Assembly: GCA_026391675.1 (NCBI GenBank)
Contig: JAPLDQ010000004.1
Location: 95,747 to 159,746 of the forward strand
DNA from: Bacteroidota bacterium
GTDB taxonomy: Bacteria > Bacteroidota > Bacteroidia > Bacteroidales > JACABE01
Reading direction: 5' to 3'
DNA: 64,000 bases
In this document: piece by piece, positions 17,682 to 27,333 of the stretch
Position numbering within the stretch: position 1 is the first letter of the stretch
How the letters are laid out: each line of letters starts with the position of its first letter
Notes under the pieces: generated by a model
Databases searched by the model: none
Told to the model about the DNA's origin: nothing
The model's input: only the letters and a program-made list of their open reading frames with translations
Program-made: the position numbers and the translations under genes

Positions 17682-18188
17682 ATGAAAAAATTATCAATCG
17701 TAATGGCTTGTATGCTTTTTTTGTTAAGCAATGTATTGCTTGCACAGAATAAGTATGTAGGTGCTGCTAAATGTAAAATGTGCCACATGGCTAAGGGAAA
17801 ACAATACCCACAATGGAGCGCATCAAAACATGCAAAAGCTTTTGAAGCCTTAAAAGGTGAAGCAGCTTTAAAAATTGGTAAGGAAAAAGGAATTGCAAGT
17901 CCTTCTACTGATGCTAAATGTTTGAAATGTCACTCTACTGCTGCAGCTGCTGGAGCATTAGTTGACGGAATTACCAAAGAAGAAGGTGTTAGCTGCGAAA
18001 CATGCCATGGTGCAGGTAGTGCATACAAAGCACCTGCTGTTATGAGAAACAAAGCTGATGCAATGAAAAATGGTTTAATTTTACCAAATGAAAAATTATG
18101 TGTAAAATGCCATAATTCTGAAAGCCCAACTTTCAAAGGATTTGATTATGCTGCTAGTTTAGCAAAAATAATTCACAAAAATCCTTAA
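17682..18188 (+). CDS. Periplasmic tetraheme cytochrome c (c554-like)
   Basis: 168 residues. Signal peptide (about 1-22, ending LLAQN), then four CxxCH motifs: CKMCH, CLKCH, CETCH, CVKCH. The YVGAAKCKMCHMAKGKQYPQWSASKHA opening matches cytochrome c554-type proteins, which are small soluble electron shuttles. It starts 23 bp after ccsBA and is followed by a strong terminator, so the two are probably co-transcribed. It may link the NapC-like protein at 18308 to a terminal reductase not in this window. Confidence 0.88.
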   Translation: MKKLSIVMACMLFLLSNVLLAQNKYVGAAKCKMCHMAKGKQYPQWSASKHAKAFEALKGEAALKIGKEKGIASPSTDAKCLKCHSTAAAAGALVDGITKEEGVSCETCHGAGSAYKAPAVMRNKADAMKNGLILPNEKLCVKCHNSESPTFKGFDYAASLAKIIHKNP

Positions 18189-18204
18189 TAATTAATTTAA
18201 TATT

Positions 18205-18272
18205 CCCCACAAAATATACATATTGCAGAAATAATTATTTAAATTGTTTGTATATTTTGTGGGGATTTTTTT
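18205..18272 (+). terminator. Strong terminator after ccsBA-cytochrome
   Basis: Perfect 15-bp stem CCCCACAAAATATAC/GTATATTTTGTGGGG with a 30-nt loop, then a T-run. Confidence 0.88.
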
Positions 18273-18307
18273 TAGTTTAAGTAGTATTAATCAAAAAACT
18301 TTTACAT

Positions 18308-19807
18308 ATGAAATTACCACGTTCGTATTACAATTATATTTCCTACTTAGGAACCATTGTTGCTATAATAGCCTGGGCTACATTAATATTTTTTGTTGTT
18401 CAGATTTATATTTTTAAAATAAATAATGTTTATTTCGACTTATATACATTTATTGTTACTCCTGCATTTTTAGTGCTGGGTCACATTCTTATTCCTGTTG
18501 GAATGTATAGAAGAAGGAAAAAAATTAAAAAAGGATTAGATATTTCTGATGATAAGTTTTTTGTTTTAAATCTTCGTGATGCTAAAACCAGAAATGCAAT
18601 ATTGATATTTTCAATAATATCAGTATTTTTTGTGGTATTTACAATTATAGGTAGTTATAAGGCTTTCCATTATACTGAATCGGTAGAGTTTTGCGGAAAG
18701 CTATGTCATAAAGTTATGCAACCGGAATATGTTGCTTATCAGAATTCACCTCACGCCAGAGTAAAATGTGCCGAATGCCACGTTGGTGAAGGTGCCGATT
18801 TTTATGTGAAATCAAAAATGTCAGGGTTAAGACAGGTTTTTAAATATACATTAAATACATATCCAAGACCAATTGCAACCCCAATTGAAAATTTACGTCC
18901 TGCAAGGGAAACCTGTGAAAAATGTCACTGGCCACAAAAGTTTTATACAAATGCTTTGCGCAATGAAAAATATTTTTTAGCTGATTCAGCTAATACAGAA
19001 TGGGATATAGTTTTAAATATGAAGATAGGTGCAAACCATCAGGCACTTGGTTTAGCAGAAGGAATCCACTGGCATATTAATCCTGATTATAATATTGAAT
19101 ATAAATCAAATGCCAAAAGAGATGCTATATATTGGGTTAAAATTACTGATAAAAAAACAGGAAAAGAAACAATATATAAAGATGCAGGAAGTGAAGCCAA
19201 ACCTGAAGATGTTAAAAAAGCTGAAGCAAGAAGTATGGATTGTATGGACTGTCATAATCGTCCATCACATGAATACCGTTCTCCTTCAACTTATATAAAT
19301 AATCTGTTGGCAGGAAACAGTAAATATGCTAAAATACCCTGGCTAAAGAATGCAGCTATGGAAGCATTAAAAGTTCCATATTCAACTACTGATTCTGCTG
19401 TGATGGGAATTAAAAATAATATCATTACTTATTATAAAGATAAATATCCTGTTTACTTTAAACAATTCAATAAAGAAATACTCGCTTCAATAGACGATAT
19501 TTATTCAGCTTTCTCAAAAAATGCTTTCCCTGAAATGAAAGTAACCTATAGCGTATATCCACGTCATATAGGCCATCTTGAATCAAATGGCTGTTTCAGA
19601 TGCCATAACAACAGATTTAAATCTGAAACAGGAAAAGTAATTTCAAGAGATTGTAATCTTTGCCATACTATTGTTGCTCAAGGAAGCGGTGCAACTAAAA
19701 AATATACCGGTATAAACATTACGCTGGAGTTTGAACATCCTGTTGATATAGGTGATGCATGGAAAGAATCAAATTGTATGGATTGTCACGCTGAACTCTA
19801 TAAATAG
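18308..19807 (+). CDS. ImcH-like seven-heme NapC/NirT membrane cytochrome
   Basis: 499 residues. Three N-terminal transmembrane helices (about 15-37, 45-66, 97-116) are followed by a periplasmic cytochrome domain. Six CxxCH motifs (CAECH, CEKCH, CMDCH, CFRCH, CNLCH, CMDCH) plus one CX3CH motif (FCGKLCHKVMQPEY) directly after the third helix give seven probable hemes. This matches ImcH-type inner-membrane quinol dehydrogenases, known in Geobacter for reducing high-potential extracellular acceptors, in helix number, heme count, length and the CX3CH first motif. It probably oxidises menaquinol and passes electrons to periplasmic cytochromes such as 17682. It has its own terminators on both sides. 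Confidence 0.8.
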   Translation: MKLPRSYYNYISYLGTIVAIIAWATLIFFVVQIYIFKINNVYFDLYTFIVTPAFLVLGHILIPVGMYRRRKKIKKGLDISDDKFFVLNLRDAKTRNAILIFSIISVFFVVFTIIGSYKAFHYTESVEFCGKLCHKVMQPEYVAYQNSPHARVKCAECHVGEGADFYVKSKMSGLRQVFKYTLNTYPRPIATPIENLRPARETCEKCHWPQKFYTNALRNEKYFLADSANTEWDIVLNMKIGANHQALGLAEGIHWHINPDYNIEYKSNAKRDAIYWVKITDKKTGKETIYKDAGSEAKPEDVKKAEARSMDCMDCHNRPSHEYRSPSTYINNLLAGNSKYAKIPWLKNAAMEALKVPYSTTDSAVMGIKNNIITYYKDKYPVYFKQFNKEILASIDDIYSAFSKNAFPEMKVTYSVYPRHIGHLESNGCFRCHNNRFKSETGKVISRDCNLCHTIVAQGSGATKKYTGINITLEFEHPVDIGDAWKESNCMDCHAELYK

Positions 19808-19830
19808 AAATTAATTAAATATTATATTTT

Positions 19831-19874
19831 AATAAGGATTTTAATCAAAATTGATTAAAATCCTTATTTTTTTT
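19831..19874 (+). terminator. Terminator after the ImcH-like gene
   Basis: AATAAGGATTTTAATC/GATTAAAATCCTTATT perfect stem followed by T8. Confidence 0.9.
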
Positions 19875-19955
19875 AAGAAATATCAATATAATATTGATAA
19901 TTCATTGTTATTATCAAAAAATAGTAAAAATAATTTTTTTAGATGTTTTATATCT

Positions 19956-19963
19956 TATATTTG
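19956..19963 (+). promoter_or_regulatory. Candidate -7 element for the cytochrome/Fe-S/NrfD operon
   Basis: TATATTTG, about 58 bp upstream of the start codon. The -33 position is a T-run with no clear TTTG. Confidence 0.42.
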
Positions 19964-20021
19964 TACTACATAAATATAATAAGAAAACAAGTACTTAATT
20001 TATTAAATTAATTAAAACATT

Positions 20022-20459
20022 ATGCCACAACAAGTTAAACGACTTCTGATAGCATTTGTCATTTTTGTAGCATTGTTTTTAGGTGTCAGACATTTTCTGG
20101 TACCTAAAACCTTTGGAAAATATGGGCACTATGATGCTAAAGCATTGGAAGCTAATGCAGCTCACGATGTAAAATACATTGATGCACAGGATTGTTCCAA
20201 TTGCCACACGGATATAGATTCCTTAAAAATGGCAGGTAAACATGCTAAAATTAATTGCCAGACATGCCATGGTCCCGGTTATAAACATCTTGAGGATCCA
20301 TCTGCTAATCCATTGATAAAACCCACCGAAAGAGCATTCTGTGGTAAATGTCATGAGAAAAATGCAGCCAGACCAACAAACATTATTAAACAACAAGACT
20401 TATCAAAGCACAATCCTGACAGCAAGTGCGTTGAGTGTCATAACCCTCATCAACCATGA
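20022..20459 (+). CDS. Membrane-anchored tetraheme cytochrome c (DsrJ/NrfB-like position)
   Basis: 145 residues. An uncleaved N-terminal transmembrane anchor (about 6-25) and a periplasmic domain with four CxxCH motifs: CSNCH, CQTCH, CGKCH, CVECH. First gene of a three-gene operon with an Fe-S protein (4-bp ATGA overlap, so translationally coupled) and an NrfD-family protein. In DsrMKJOP, Hmc and related complexes an anchored small cytochrome takes this place and exchanges electrons between the quinone-side Fe-S/NrfD module and periplasmic partners. DsrJ itself has three hemes, so this is a relative in layout only. Confidence 0.82.
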   Translation: MPQQVKRLLIAFVIFVALFLGVRHFLVPKTFGKYGHYDAKALEANAAHDVKYIDAQDCSNCHTDIDSLKMAGKHAKINCQTCHGPGYKHLEDPSANPLIKPTERAFCGKCHEKNAARPTNIIKQQDLSKHNPDSKCVECHNPHQP

Positions 20460-21265
20460 AAAACGAGTCGGAAAATAAAAAATCAAGAAGAGAATTCCTG
20501 ATTGCAACTACAGCAATTACAAGCGGACTTGTATTTGCCGGTTTACTTAAACCATTTAAGACTGTTGCCGAAAATAAAACTACAGATACAAGTTCAAAAG
20601 CAGATGGTGTTTCTAATCCATTAAAAATGGATACTGATCATTGGTATGGTTTTGGATTTGATATTGAAAAATGTATAGGTTGTGGCTCCTGCGTTAAAGC
20701 ATGTAAAATTGAAAATGATGTTCCAAAAGAACCATTTTTCTTTAGGACGTGGGTAGAACAATATGCAGAGAAAAATGACGGAACTATTAAAGTTGAATCT
20801 CCAAATGGTGGTCTGGACGGACAAAAGCAGGAAGTTGCTGATAAAGATATTTTTAAATCTTATTTTGTACCTAAAACATGTAATCACTGTTACAAATCAC
20901 CTTGTGTTCAGGTATGCCCTGTTGGTGCTACATTTGTAAGCCCTGACGGAGTGGTTCTGATTGATGAAAAATATTGTATAGCATGCGGATATTGTGTTCA
21001 GGCTTGTCCTTATGGTTGCAGATTTATTAATCCGACCAAAGATGTTGCTGATAAATGTTCATTATGTTATCACCGGCTGAAAAAAGGATTACCACCTGCA
21101 TGTGTAGAGGTTTGTCCTACAGGAGCAAGAATTCATGGTGATTTACATGACAAAAAAGGTGAATTGGTTAAGTTTATTAAAGAACATAATTGTCATGTTC
21201 TTAAACCTCACCTGAATACAGGATCAAAATTATTTTATAATGCATTAAGTTCGGAGGTTAGATAA
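20456..21265 (+). CDS. Tat-exported 4x[4Fe-4S] ferredoxin subunit (DsrO/NrfC/PsrB-like)
   Basis: 269 residues. Tat signal SRREFLIATTAITSGLVFAG at the N-terminus. Four cubane-binding Cys clusters follow: CIGCGSCVKAC (from residue 73), CNHCYKSPCVQVCP, CIACGYCVQACP and CSLCYHRL...CVEVCP. All 16 ligands appear present. It passes electrons along the periplasmic face between the cytochrome and the NrfD subunit. The start codon overlaps the upstream stop (ATGA). Export would use the TatA/TatC encoded at 765-1808. Confidence 0.92.
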   Translation: MKNESENKKSRREFLIATTAITSGLVFAGLLKPFKTVAENKTTDTSSKADGVSNPLKMDTDHWYGFGFDIEKCIGCGSCVKACKIENDVPKEPFFFRTWVEQYAEKNDGTIKVESPNGGLDGQKQEVADKDIFKSYFVPKTCNHCYKSPCVQVCPVGATFVSPDGVVLIDEKYCIACGYCVQACPYGCRFINPTKDVADKCSLCYHRLKKGLPPACVEVCPTGARIHGDLHDKKGELVKFIKEHNCHVLKPHLNTGSKLFYNALSSEVR

Positions 21266-21266
21266 T

Positions 21267-22463
21267 ATGGGAAATTATGAACAGTTATATCAGGCATTAA
21301 CAAAAGTTGATGGCTTTATATACCCAAACGAATTAGAGCTTCGTTGGTCAGTGTTAATTTGTTTATACCCTTATATTACAGGGCTTGTTGCAGGAGCATT
21401 TATCCTTGCATCATTAAACAGGGTTTTTAAGGTTAAAGTATTACAACCTACCTATGAGATTTCTTTATTGGCAGCATTTTCTTTCCTCTGTGTCGCAACT
21501 ATGCCTTTAATCAGTCACTTAGGCCAACCACAACGTTTTTATGAAATTATGATGACACCTCATCTAACTTCAGCAATGGCGATTTTTGGTTTTGTATATC
21601 TGTGGTATCTGATGGCTGTACTTGTTTTGGAAATCTGGTTTGATTACCGTGTTGATTTTGTTATCTGGTCAAAGGAAAAGAAAGGTCTGTTAAAATGGTT
21701 TTATAAAATTTTAACCCTTGGTATTTATGATATATCTCCAAAAGCAAGAAAAACAGATAATAATTTAGGTTTTATTATAACAGTAATTGGTATTCCATCT
21801 GCTTTTTTATTACATGGATATGTCGGATTTATTTTTGGTTCTATAAAAGCAAATCCTTGGTGGGCTTCTGTTTTAATGCCAATTATATTTTTATTCTCAG
21901 CAATGGTTTCAGGTATTGCATTGGTTTTATTCTTATATATGATAATTTCATACATAAGAAAACAAAAATTAGATATGCTTTGTCTTGATACAATTGGAAA
22001 GTTGCTTTTTTATATTTTAATCATAGACTTTACGTTGGAGTCTTTAGATCAGATTCACCGAATATATGAAGCCGGAGAATCCTTTGACATTATATCCTTA
22101 TTAATGACTAAACTCTTCTTTACCATGACAATTATGCAGATACTTTTAGGAACTTTTGTGCCTTTAGCAATTTTAGGTTTCTTTCAGTTTCATAAACCAA
22201 CAGAAAAAATCAGAAAAGCAGCTTATTTCTTAATAAGTATCCTGGTTTTGGTTGGCATTTTCTTTATGCGTTGGAATGTCGTTATTGGCGGACAATTGTT
22301 TTCCAAAAGTTTTCTTGGATTTACAACTTATAAAATTGGATTAATAGGACGTGAAGGTTTATTTATGTCTATTTTCTGGATGATTATGCCATTCTTAATC
22401 CTTACAGTTTTATTATGGTTGTTGCCACCATGGAAAAAATCACATCATGTTGTTGAAGATTAA
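21267..22463 (+). CDS. NrfD/PsrC-family membrane quinone-interacting subunit
   Basis: 398 residues with about ten transmembrane segments. The NrfD-type pattern is visible in LRWSVLICLYPYITGLVAGAF, TMPLISHLGQPQRFYEIM and GIALVLFLYM. It starts 1 bp after the Fe-S gene stop. Family members exchange electrons with menaquinol and can contribute to proton translocation in some complexes. With the two upstream genes it forms a cytochrome/Fe-S/NrfD module lacking a molybdopterin or other catalytic subunit, so its partner must be encoded elsewhere or be a soluble cytochrome. Confidence 0.9.
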   Translation: MGNYEQLYQALTKVDGFIYPNELELRWSVLICLYPYITGLVAGAFILASLNRVFKVKVLQPTYEISLLAAFSFLCVATMPLISHLGQPQRFYEIMMTPHLTSAMAIFGFVYLWYLMAVLVLEIWFDYRVDFVIWSKEKKGLLKWFYKILTLGIYDISPKARKTDNNLGFIITVIGIPSAFLLHGYVGFIFGSIKANPWWASVLMPIIFLFSAMVSGIALVLFLYMIISYIRKQKLDMLCLDTIGKLLFYILIIDFTLESLDQIHRIYEAGESFDIISLLMTKLFFTMTIMQILLGTFVPLAILGFFQFHKPTEKIRKAAYFLISILVLVGIFFMRWNVVIGGQLFSKSFLGFTTYKIGLIGREGLFMSIFWMIMPFLILTVLLWLLPPWKKSHHVVED

Positions 22464-22570
22464 TTGAATTTTAAACTCAATTATTTAGCTCATTATCACT
22501 GAATTGATATTCAGTACACTTTATTTTATACTTTTTTGAATTATCGTACTATTAATAAAAATTTTTAGTT

Positions 22571-24247
22571 ATGTCAGAGAATTTTGAAGAAAATAAAGAT
22601 GAAAATAAATTATTCGAAAAGCTTGAATACCTTGAAAGAAGGGTTGCTCAGCTCGAAAAATTCCTTGGAGTAAGAAAAGTTTCGCTGGAAGAGTTCAGAG
22701 CCTATGACAAGGAGATGGAAGCTGAAGAACAAAAGTATAAACCCAGCGATGTCGATGCTGAAATTGCGATGGAGTCAAGAATAGGGGAGTTCGGCTTAGG
22801 CTGGATTGGCAGTATTGTCTTATTGTTTGGGATTTCATTTATTACACAGTATATTCAGTCAACCGGAAATCCATTGTTTTCAAGTATTTTTGGATATTTT
22901 GCTGCAGCGGTAGTATTTTTAATTGCATACTATATAAGGAAATCAGTACAGGGTCTTTCATCAAAGTTAAATATTATAAGTTATATTTTGCTTTTCTATG
23001 TTACCCTGCGACTGCATTTTTTTACCAATTTCCCTTTATTATCAAGTGCTGTAGTTCCAATCCTATTAATGCTGCTCATTAGTGGGTTCCAGTTTTATAT
23101 GGCAAATAAAAACCGTTCAGAATTTCTTGCTGCAATAGGTCTGATATTGCTTATTGTAACAGCAAATGTAAGTAATACAACTCATTTTATGCTGGCTATG
23201 GTTACACTTTCTGTAATTTATGCAGTTTATTTGTTGTATAAAAACAGTTGGTGGAAGCTGATTATAGTGGCTCAGGTATTATCGTATATTTCATTTGCTG
23301 TATGGTATATAATTCAGGTTAATTCAAATTCGAATTTCCCTGCAAATACAATAGATCAATATACTGTTGCTTATTTATTTATCTGTGTATCTGCTTTCTC
23401 TATGATTACTTTATTTAAAAGAAGAGATACAATACCGGAAGCATTTGTATTTATTTCAATATTTGTAAACGGCTTACTGTTCACTTTAATTCTCGTCATG
23501 TATATTCTTAGCTTTTACAAGACGAATTATGTTGGAATTTTGCTATCAATTTTTGTTATTTGTATTATATTTTCGGTGTTTCTTAAAAAGAAATCAGAGT
23601 GGAAATATACACCTGCTTTTTATGCATTATATGGTTTTGTTTCAGTAAGTACTGCAATTTATGGCATAGTTGGATTTCCACTGGTCTATTTCTTACTTTC
23701 AATTCAAAGTTTACTTGTTGTTTCTATGGCTATCTGGTTCCGTTCAAAAATCATAGTTTTAATGAATTTTGGTTTATTTGTGTTTTTAATATTGGCTTAT
23801 TTTTTTACTTTTAATACCATTCATTACGCAAACTTCTCTTTTGGTTTGGTAGCCATTGTAACTGCACGTATAATTAACCTGCAAAGTCACAGATTGGATA
23901 TTAAAACAGATTTATTACGAAATACATATCTGAGTATTGGCTTTATTATCATGCTGTTTGCATTGTATCAGGCTGTTCCGATGCAGTTTGTAACTTTATC
24001 ATGGACATTGATGGCATTGGTTTATTTTATTTTCAGTATTATATTGAAAAATATAAAATACCGTTGGATGGCAATATTTACAATGATAGCTGCTGCAATA
24101 TATCTGTTTATAATTGATCTGGCTAATGTTGGAATTATATACAGAATATCGGCTTTTATGTTTTTAGCAGTAATATCCATTGCAATATCAGTTTATTACT
24201 CTAAAAATAAAAAGAAGCCTGAAGAAGAAAAACAAGATCAGGAATAA
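22571..24247 (+). CDS. DUF2339-like polytopic membrane protein
   Basis: 558 residues. An N-terminal coiled-coil (LEYLERRVAQLEKFLG) and charged linker, then the family entry motif IGEFGLGWIGSIVLLFGISFITQYIQ, then many (about 14 or more) hydrophobic helices to the end and a Lys/Glu-rich tail. DUF2339 proteins are large inner-membrane proteins of unknown function. It is separated from the NrfD gene by 107 bp and is tail to tail with the receptor gene at 24266. Confidence 0.78.
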   Translation: MSENFEENKDENKLFEKLEYLERRVAQLEKFLGVRKVSLEEFRAYDKEMEAEEQKYKPSDVDAEIAMESRIGEFGLGWIGSIVLLFGISFITQYIQSTGNPLFSSIFGYFAAAVVFLIAYYIRKSVQGLSSKLNIISYILLFYVTLRLHFFTNFPLLSSAVVPILLMLLISGFQFYMANKNRSEFLAAIGLILLIVTANVSNTTHFMLAMVTLSVIYAVYLLYKNSWWKLIIVAQVLSYISFAVWYIIQVNSNSNFPANTIDQYTVAYLFICVSAFSMITLFKRRDTIPEAFVFISIFVNGLLFTLILVMYILSFYKTNYVGILLSIFVICIIFSVFLKKKSEWKYTPAFYALYGFVSVSTAIYGIVGFPLVYFLLSIQSLLVVSMAIWFRSKIIVLMNFGLFVFLILAYFFTFNTIHYANFSFGLVAIVTARIINLQSHRLDIKTDLLRNTYLSIGFIIMLFALYQAVPMQFVTLSWTLMALVYFIFSIILKNIKYRWMAIFTMIAAAIYLFIIDLANVGIIYRISAFMFLAVISIAISVYYSKNKKKPEEEKQDQE

Positions 24248-24265
24248 GAAATGTATTTTTAAGAA

Positions 24266-27118
24266 TTAGAAGTCGTCACCTCTTCCGCGACCTGATGGCA
24301 TACCCATCATTCTTTCTCTACGATCAGGTTCTTTTCCGCTGAACTTACTGAAACTATAAGAAAAGCTTAGCATAAAGAATCTTGAAAGTGCATTAACTCT
24401 TCCATCTTCAATGTAATTTTCAGTAACTGTACGGTAAACGCTTTTATTATCTTCAAGAATATCAAATACCTGAAGTTTTATCTGTCCTTTTTTGTTTTTG
24501 AAAATCTGCTTTGAAATAAAAGCATTCCAGTTAGTTGTAGTTATATTATATCCTGAACCATAGCCTTTGTTTGTAGTATACTGAATATCGCTGCCAATTT
24601 TAAAACTAAAAGGTAATTCCAACTGTGCATCAAAACCAAGAGTATAGTTGGTATAATCAGTATTTGACATGGTTTTTAAAGAATACATTGCTTTAGTGTA
24701 ATTAACTTTAAATATCGGTGCTGCAATTAATTTACTACCATTATAATTTAATCTGCTGTTTAATCCAAGTATCAGGTTTCTTGTTGCATATTCTCTTGAA
24801 TTTGAGAAACTGATATTATTTGAAAAACCGGCATTTCCGGTTAAATTAATAATAAATTTCTTAACAGGTTTGCCAAAACCGGCAAAAGTATTTATTGCAT
24901 AATATCCATTAACATTAACCGGAGTTGTAATTTGTCTGCCTAAGCTATCATACGTATTTTTATTTGCAATTTTGTTAATCGTTTGATCAACCATAATGCC
25001 GGTAAAAATAAAATTCATTGATGCAAAATCCATACTATTGTAGCTGATATTCAAATTGTTATTGAATTCAGGTTTAAGATATGGATTGCCATTCACGATA
25101 TAAAGTGGATTAGAATTGTCAGGAACCGGCTGCAACTGTGTAAGACTTGGCTGACTTGTATTTCCCCTGTATCTGACTCTTAAGTTTCTTCCTTTTTTTG
25201 GCTTATAATTAATATTTAATATTGGTGAGAAATTAACTACATTTTGTTCTAATAATGTATTTTTAAAAAGCGAGTTACTTCTGATTAAAGAAGGTTCTAC
25301 AGCAAATCCAATAGTATAATCCCATAAATTTCTGAATATTCTGATATTTGCTCCAATTCTGTGGTTAATAAAAGTGTTTTCATAGTTGTTTGTATATGTA
25401 GAATCAATAATGAAATATTCATTTGTAATGGGATCAAAATTTAATGATTGTCTGTCTGATTTACTTTTATTTATATAGAAGTTATAATTAAGCTCTAAAA
25501 TTACTTTTTCAGATAAAGGTTCTGTAAATGAAATTCTTGTTTCTATTCCTTTTTCATCAGCTTCAGTTCTTTTCTTCTGATTGATACTGTCATTTCTCCA
25601 GCTGTTCATTAAATAGTAAAAGCTATTGGAAATATCATAACCATCTGTTATACTGGTTTTGTAAGTTGGTTTAACAGAAAGCGAAATAGTACGGCTTTTT
25701 TTTGCAAACCGGTGTCTTAATAACAATTCACCGGATAAATTTAAAGCATGGTTATCCCGTGTTGATATACTGTTACCTTTATTAAAATCAATCCCTGAAG
25801 GACCAAATGAATTAAAGATACTTGTATTATCACTGTTGGAGTTTGTAATCCTGATCCGTGGTGTAAATAAAATTGAATTGAGTGAGTCAATTCTGTAATC
25901 GAATTCCATATTGATATTATGGTTGTAATTGGAACTGACACTATTGGTTGTATTGTTGTTAATAATAGATGAATCTTTTACAAATGATTGCCGGCTGCTG
26001 GTTTGCACCTTGGTATTTTCTGAAGCAGTAAACATATAACTGCCTGTAAAACTGATTTTTTTACCAATACTATCTCTGAAATTTGTCCCGGCTGACCAGG
26101 ATGAATTTATTCCATTTGCGTTAATATTTGGAATGCCCGAACCACCACCGCCAAAAAATCTTGAGCCTCCGCTTGCTCCGCCTCTCATCATAAAATTAAT
26201 TGAGCCGCTTAATCTGTTGCTCTGATCCATTGATACAAAGTCTGTAAATCTGATATTATTGATATTGTTTGCTGTTCCTATAAATGAAACTTGTCTGCTG
26301 CCTTTAAACCAGTTTACCATTGCACTGCCATCATATCTTTCTTCTGTTCCAACTCCGGCAGTGGCTTTTCCAAATATTCCATTCTTTTTTCCAGGTTTTA
26401 TAACTAAATTCAGTACTTTTTCTACATCTCCATCATCTATTTGAGTGAACAAACTTTGATCAGATTTTTTGTCAATAATCTGAATTTTTTCTATCATATC
26501 AACAGGTAAGTTTTTAGTAGCCGTTTTGGTATCATTGCCAAAAAAAGGTTTACCATCCACGTATACTTTTGTCACTGTTTTTCCGAAAGCAGTAATGTTA
26601 CCGTCTTTATCCACATCAACTCCGGGAAGTTTTTTTATCAGATCTTCAACTACTGCATTTGAGTCGGTAACAAATGACGAGGCTGAATACTCTATCGTAT
26701 CTTCTTTTACCTGAACAGGGATAGCATCACCCCTGATTTCAGTAGTGTTTAAATCAATGCTTTTTTTAATTAACCTGATTATTCCTATGTTTTTCATTGG
26801 AGCATTGCCATCAAATGCAACGTCAATTTTACAGGTAATATAGCCAATAAATGAAATCATTAGCTGATATTTTCCTTTTTCAATATCTTCAACAAGAATA
26901 CTGCCTTTATTATTAGTAATCCCACCGGAAGCTACTTTTTTGTTTGATTTGTTTACCAGACTATAGGACGCATATTCAACAGGCCTGGATGATGAACTGT
27001 CTAATACAAAAGCTCTTAGCTGATATTTAATATTTTGTGCTTTTAATGAAAGGGGAAATTGAAAAATAAACAGAAATACAATTATAGTTTCAAATAAATA
27101 AGTAGTAGTTTTCTTCAT
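24266..27118 (-). CDS. TonB-dependent receptor-like outer-membrane beta-barrel protein (OMP_b-brl_3)
   Basis: 950 residues. Signal peptide, carboxypeptidase regulatory-like N-domain (YQLRAFVLDSSSSRPVEYASY), a plug-like region (VVEDLIKKLPGVDVDKDGNITAFGKTVTKVYVDGK) and a long beta-barrel. The C-terminus has RERMMGMPSGRGRGDDF, a Gly/Arg/Met-rich tail seen in this receptor-like family. No adjacent SusD gene, so not a polysaccharide utilisation locus. The substrate is unknown; members have been associated with envelope stress and metal or peptide uptake without firm assignment. Confidence 0.85.
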   Translation of the reverse strand: MKKTTTYLFETIIVFLFIFQFPLSLKAQNIKYQLRAFVLDSSSSRPVEYASYSLVNKSNKKVASGGITNNKGSILVEDIEKGKYQLMISFIGYITCKIDVAFDGNAPMKNIGIIRLIKKSIDLNTTEIRGDAIPVQVKEDTIEYSASSFVTDSNAVVEDLIKKLPGVDVDKDGNITAFGKTVTKVYVDGKPFFGNDTKTATKNLPVDMIEKIQIIDKKSDQSLFTQIDDGDVEKVLNLVIKPGKKNGIFGKATAGVGTEERYDGSAMVNWFKGSRQVSFIGTANNINNIRFTDFVSMDQSNRLSGSINFMMRGGASGGSRFFGGGGSGIPNINANGINSSWSAGTNFRDSIGKKISFTGSYMFTASENTKVQTSSRQSFVKDSSIINNNTTNSVSSNYNHNINMEFDYRIDSLNSILFTPRIRITNSNSDNTSIFNSFGPSGIDFNKGNSISTRDNHALNLSGELLLRHRFAKKSRTISLSVKPTYKTSITDGYDISNSFYYLMNSWRNDSINQKKRTEADEKGIETRISFTEPLSEKVILELNYNFYINKSKSDRQSLNFDPITNEYFIIDSTYTNNYENTFINHRIGANIRIFRNLWDYTIGFAVEPSLIRSNSLFKNTLLEQNVVNFSPILNINYKPKKGRNLRVRYRGNTSQPSLTQLQPVPDNSNPLYIVNGNPYLKPEFNNNLNISYNSMDFASMNFIFTGIMVDQTINKIANKNTYDSLGRQITTPVNVNGYYAINTFAGFGKPVKKFIINLTGNAGFSNNISFSNSREYATRNLILGLNSRLNYNGSKLIAAPIFKVNYTKAMYSLKTMSNTDYTNYTLGFDAQLELPFSFKIGSDIQYTTNKGYGSGYNITTTNWNAFISKQIFKNKKGQIKLQVFDILEDNKSVYRTVTENYIEDGRVNALSRFFMLSFSYSFSKFSGKEPDRRERMMGMPSGRGRGDDF

Positions 27119-27136
27119 AGAAATTGGTTAAAAATG

Positions 27137-27144
27137 CAAATTTA
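27137..27144 (-). promoter_or_regulatory. Candidate -7 element for the receptor gene
   Basis: TAAATTTG on the minus strand, 19 bp upstream of the start codon; the predicted leader is very short. Confidence 0.4.
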
Positions 27145-27299
27145 GTTTTTTATATTCAGAACAAATTAATAATTGGGAATAAATCTTATCAATAATTTCA
27201 AAATTAAGACAAATTAATCTGAAATAACTTTTGCTGAATAGTAAAATATTTTTTTTGTTAAAAGTGATATTACGGTGCTAAAATATATAATAATAAATT

Positions 27300-27307
27300 T
27301 ATATTTG
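27300..27307 (+). promoter_or_regulatory. Candidate -7 element for the DUF2271/T9SS protein
   Basis: TATATTTG, 26 bp upstream of the start codon. Confidence 0.45.
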
Positions 27308-27333
27308 CATAATCAAATTTAAAAACAAAAAAT

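Noticed and set aside
18690-18710. CX3CH in the ImcH-like protein as a frameshift or sequencing error
   Set aside because: The frame is intact on both sides, and a CX3CH first heme site after the third helix is a feature of ImcH-type NapC/NirT proteins.
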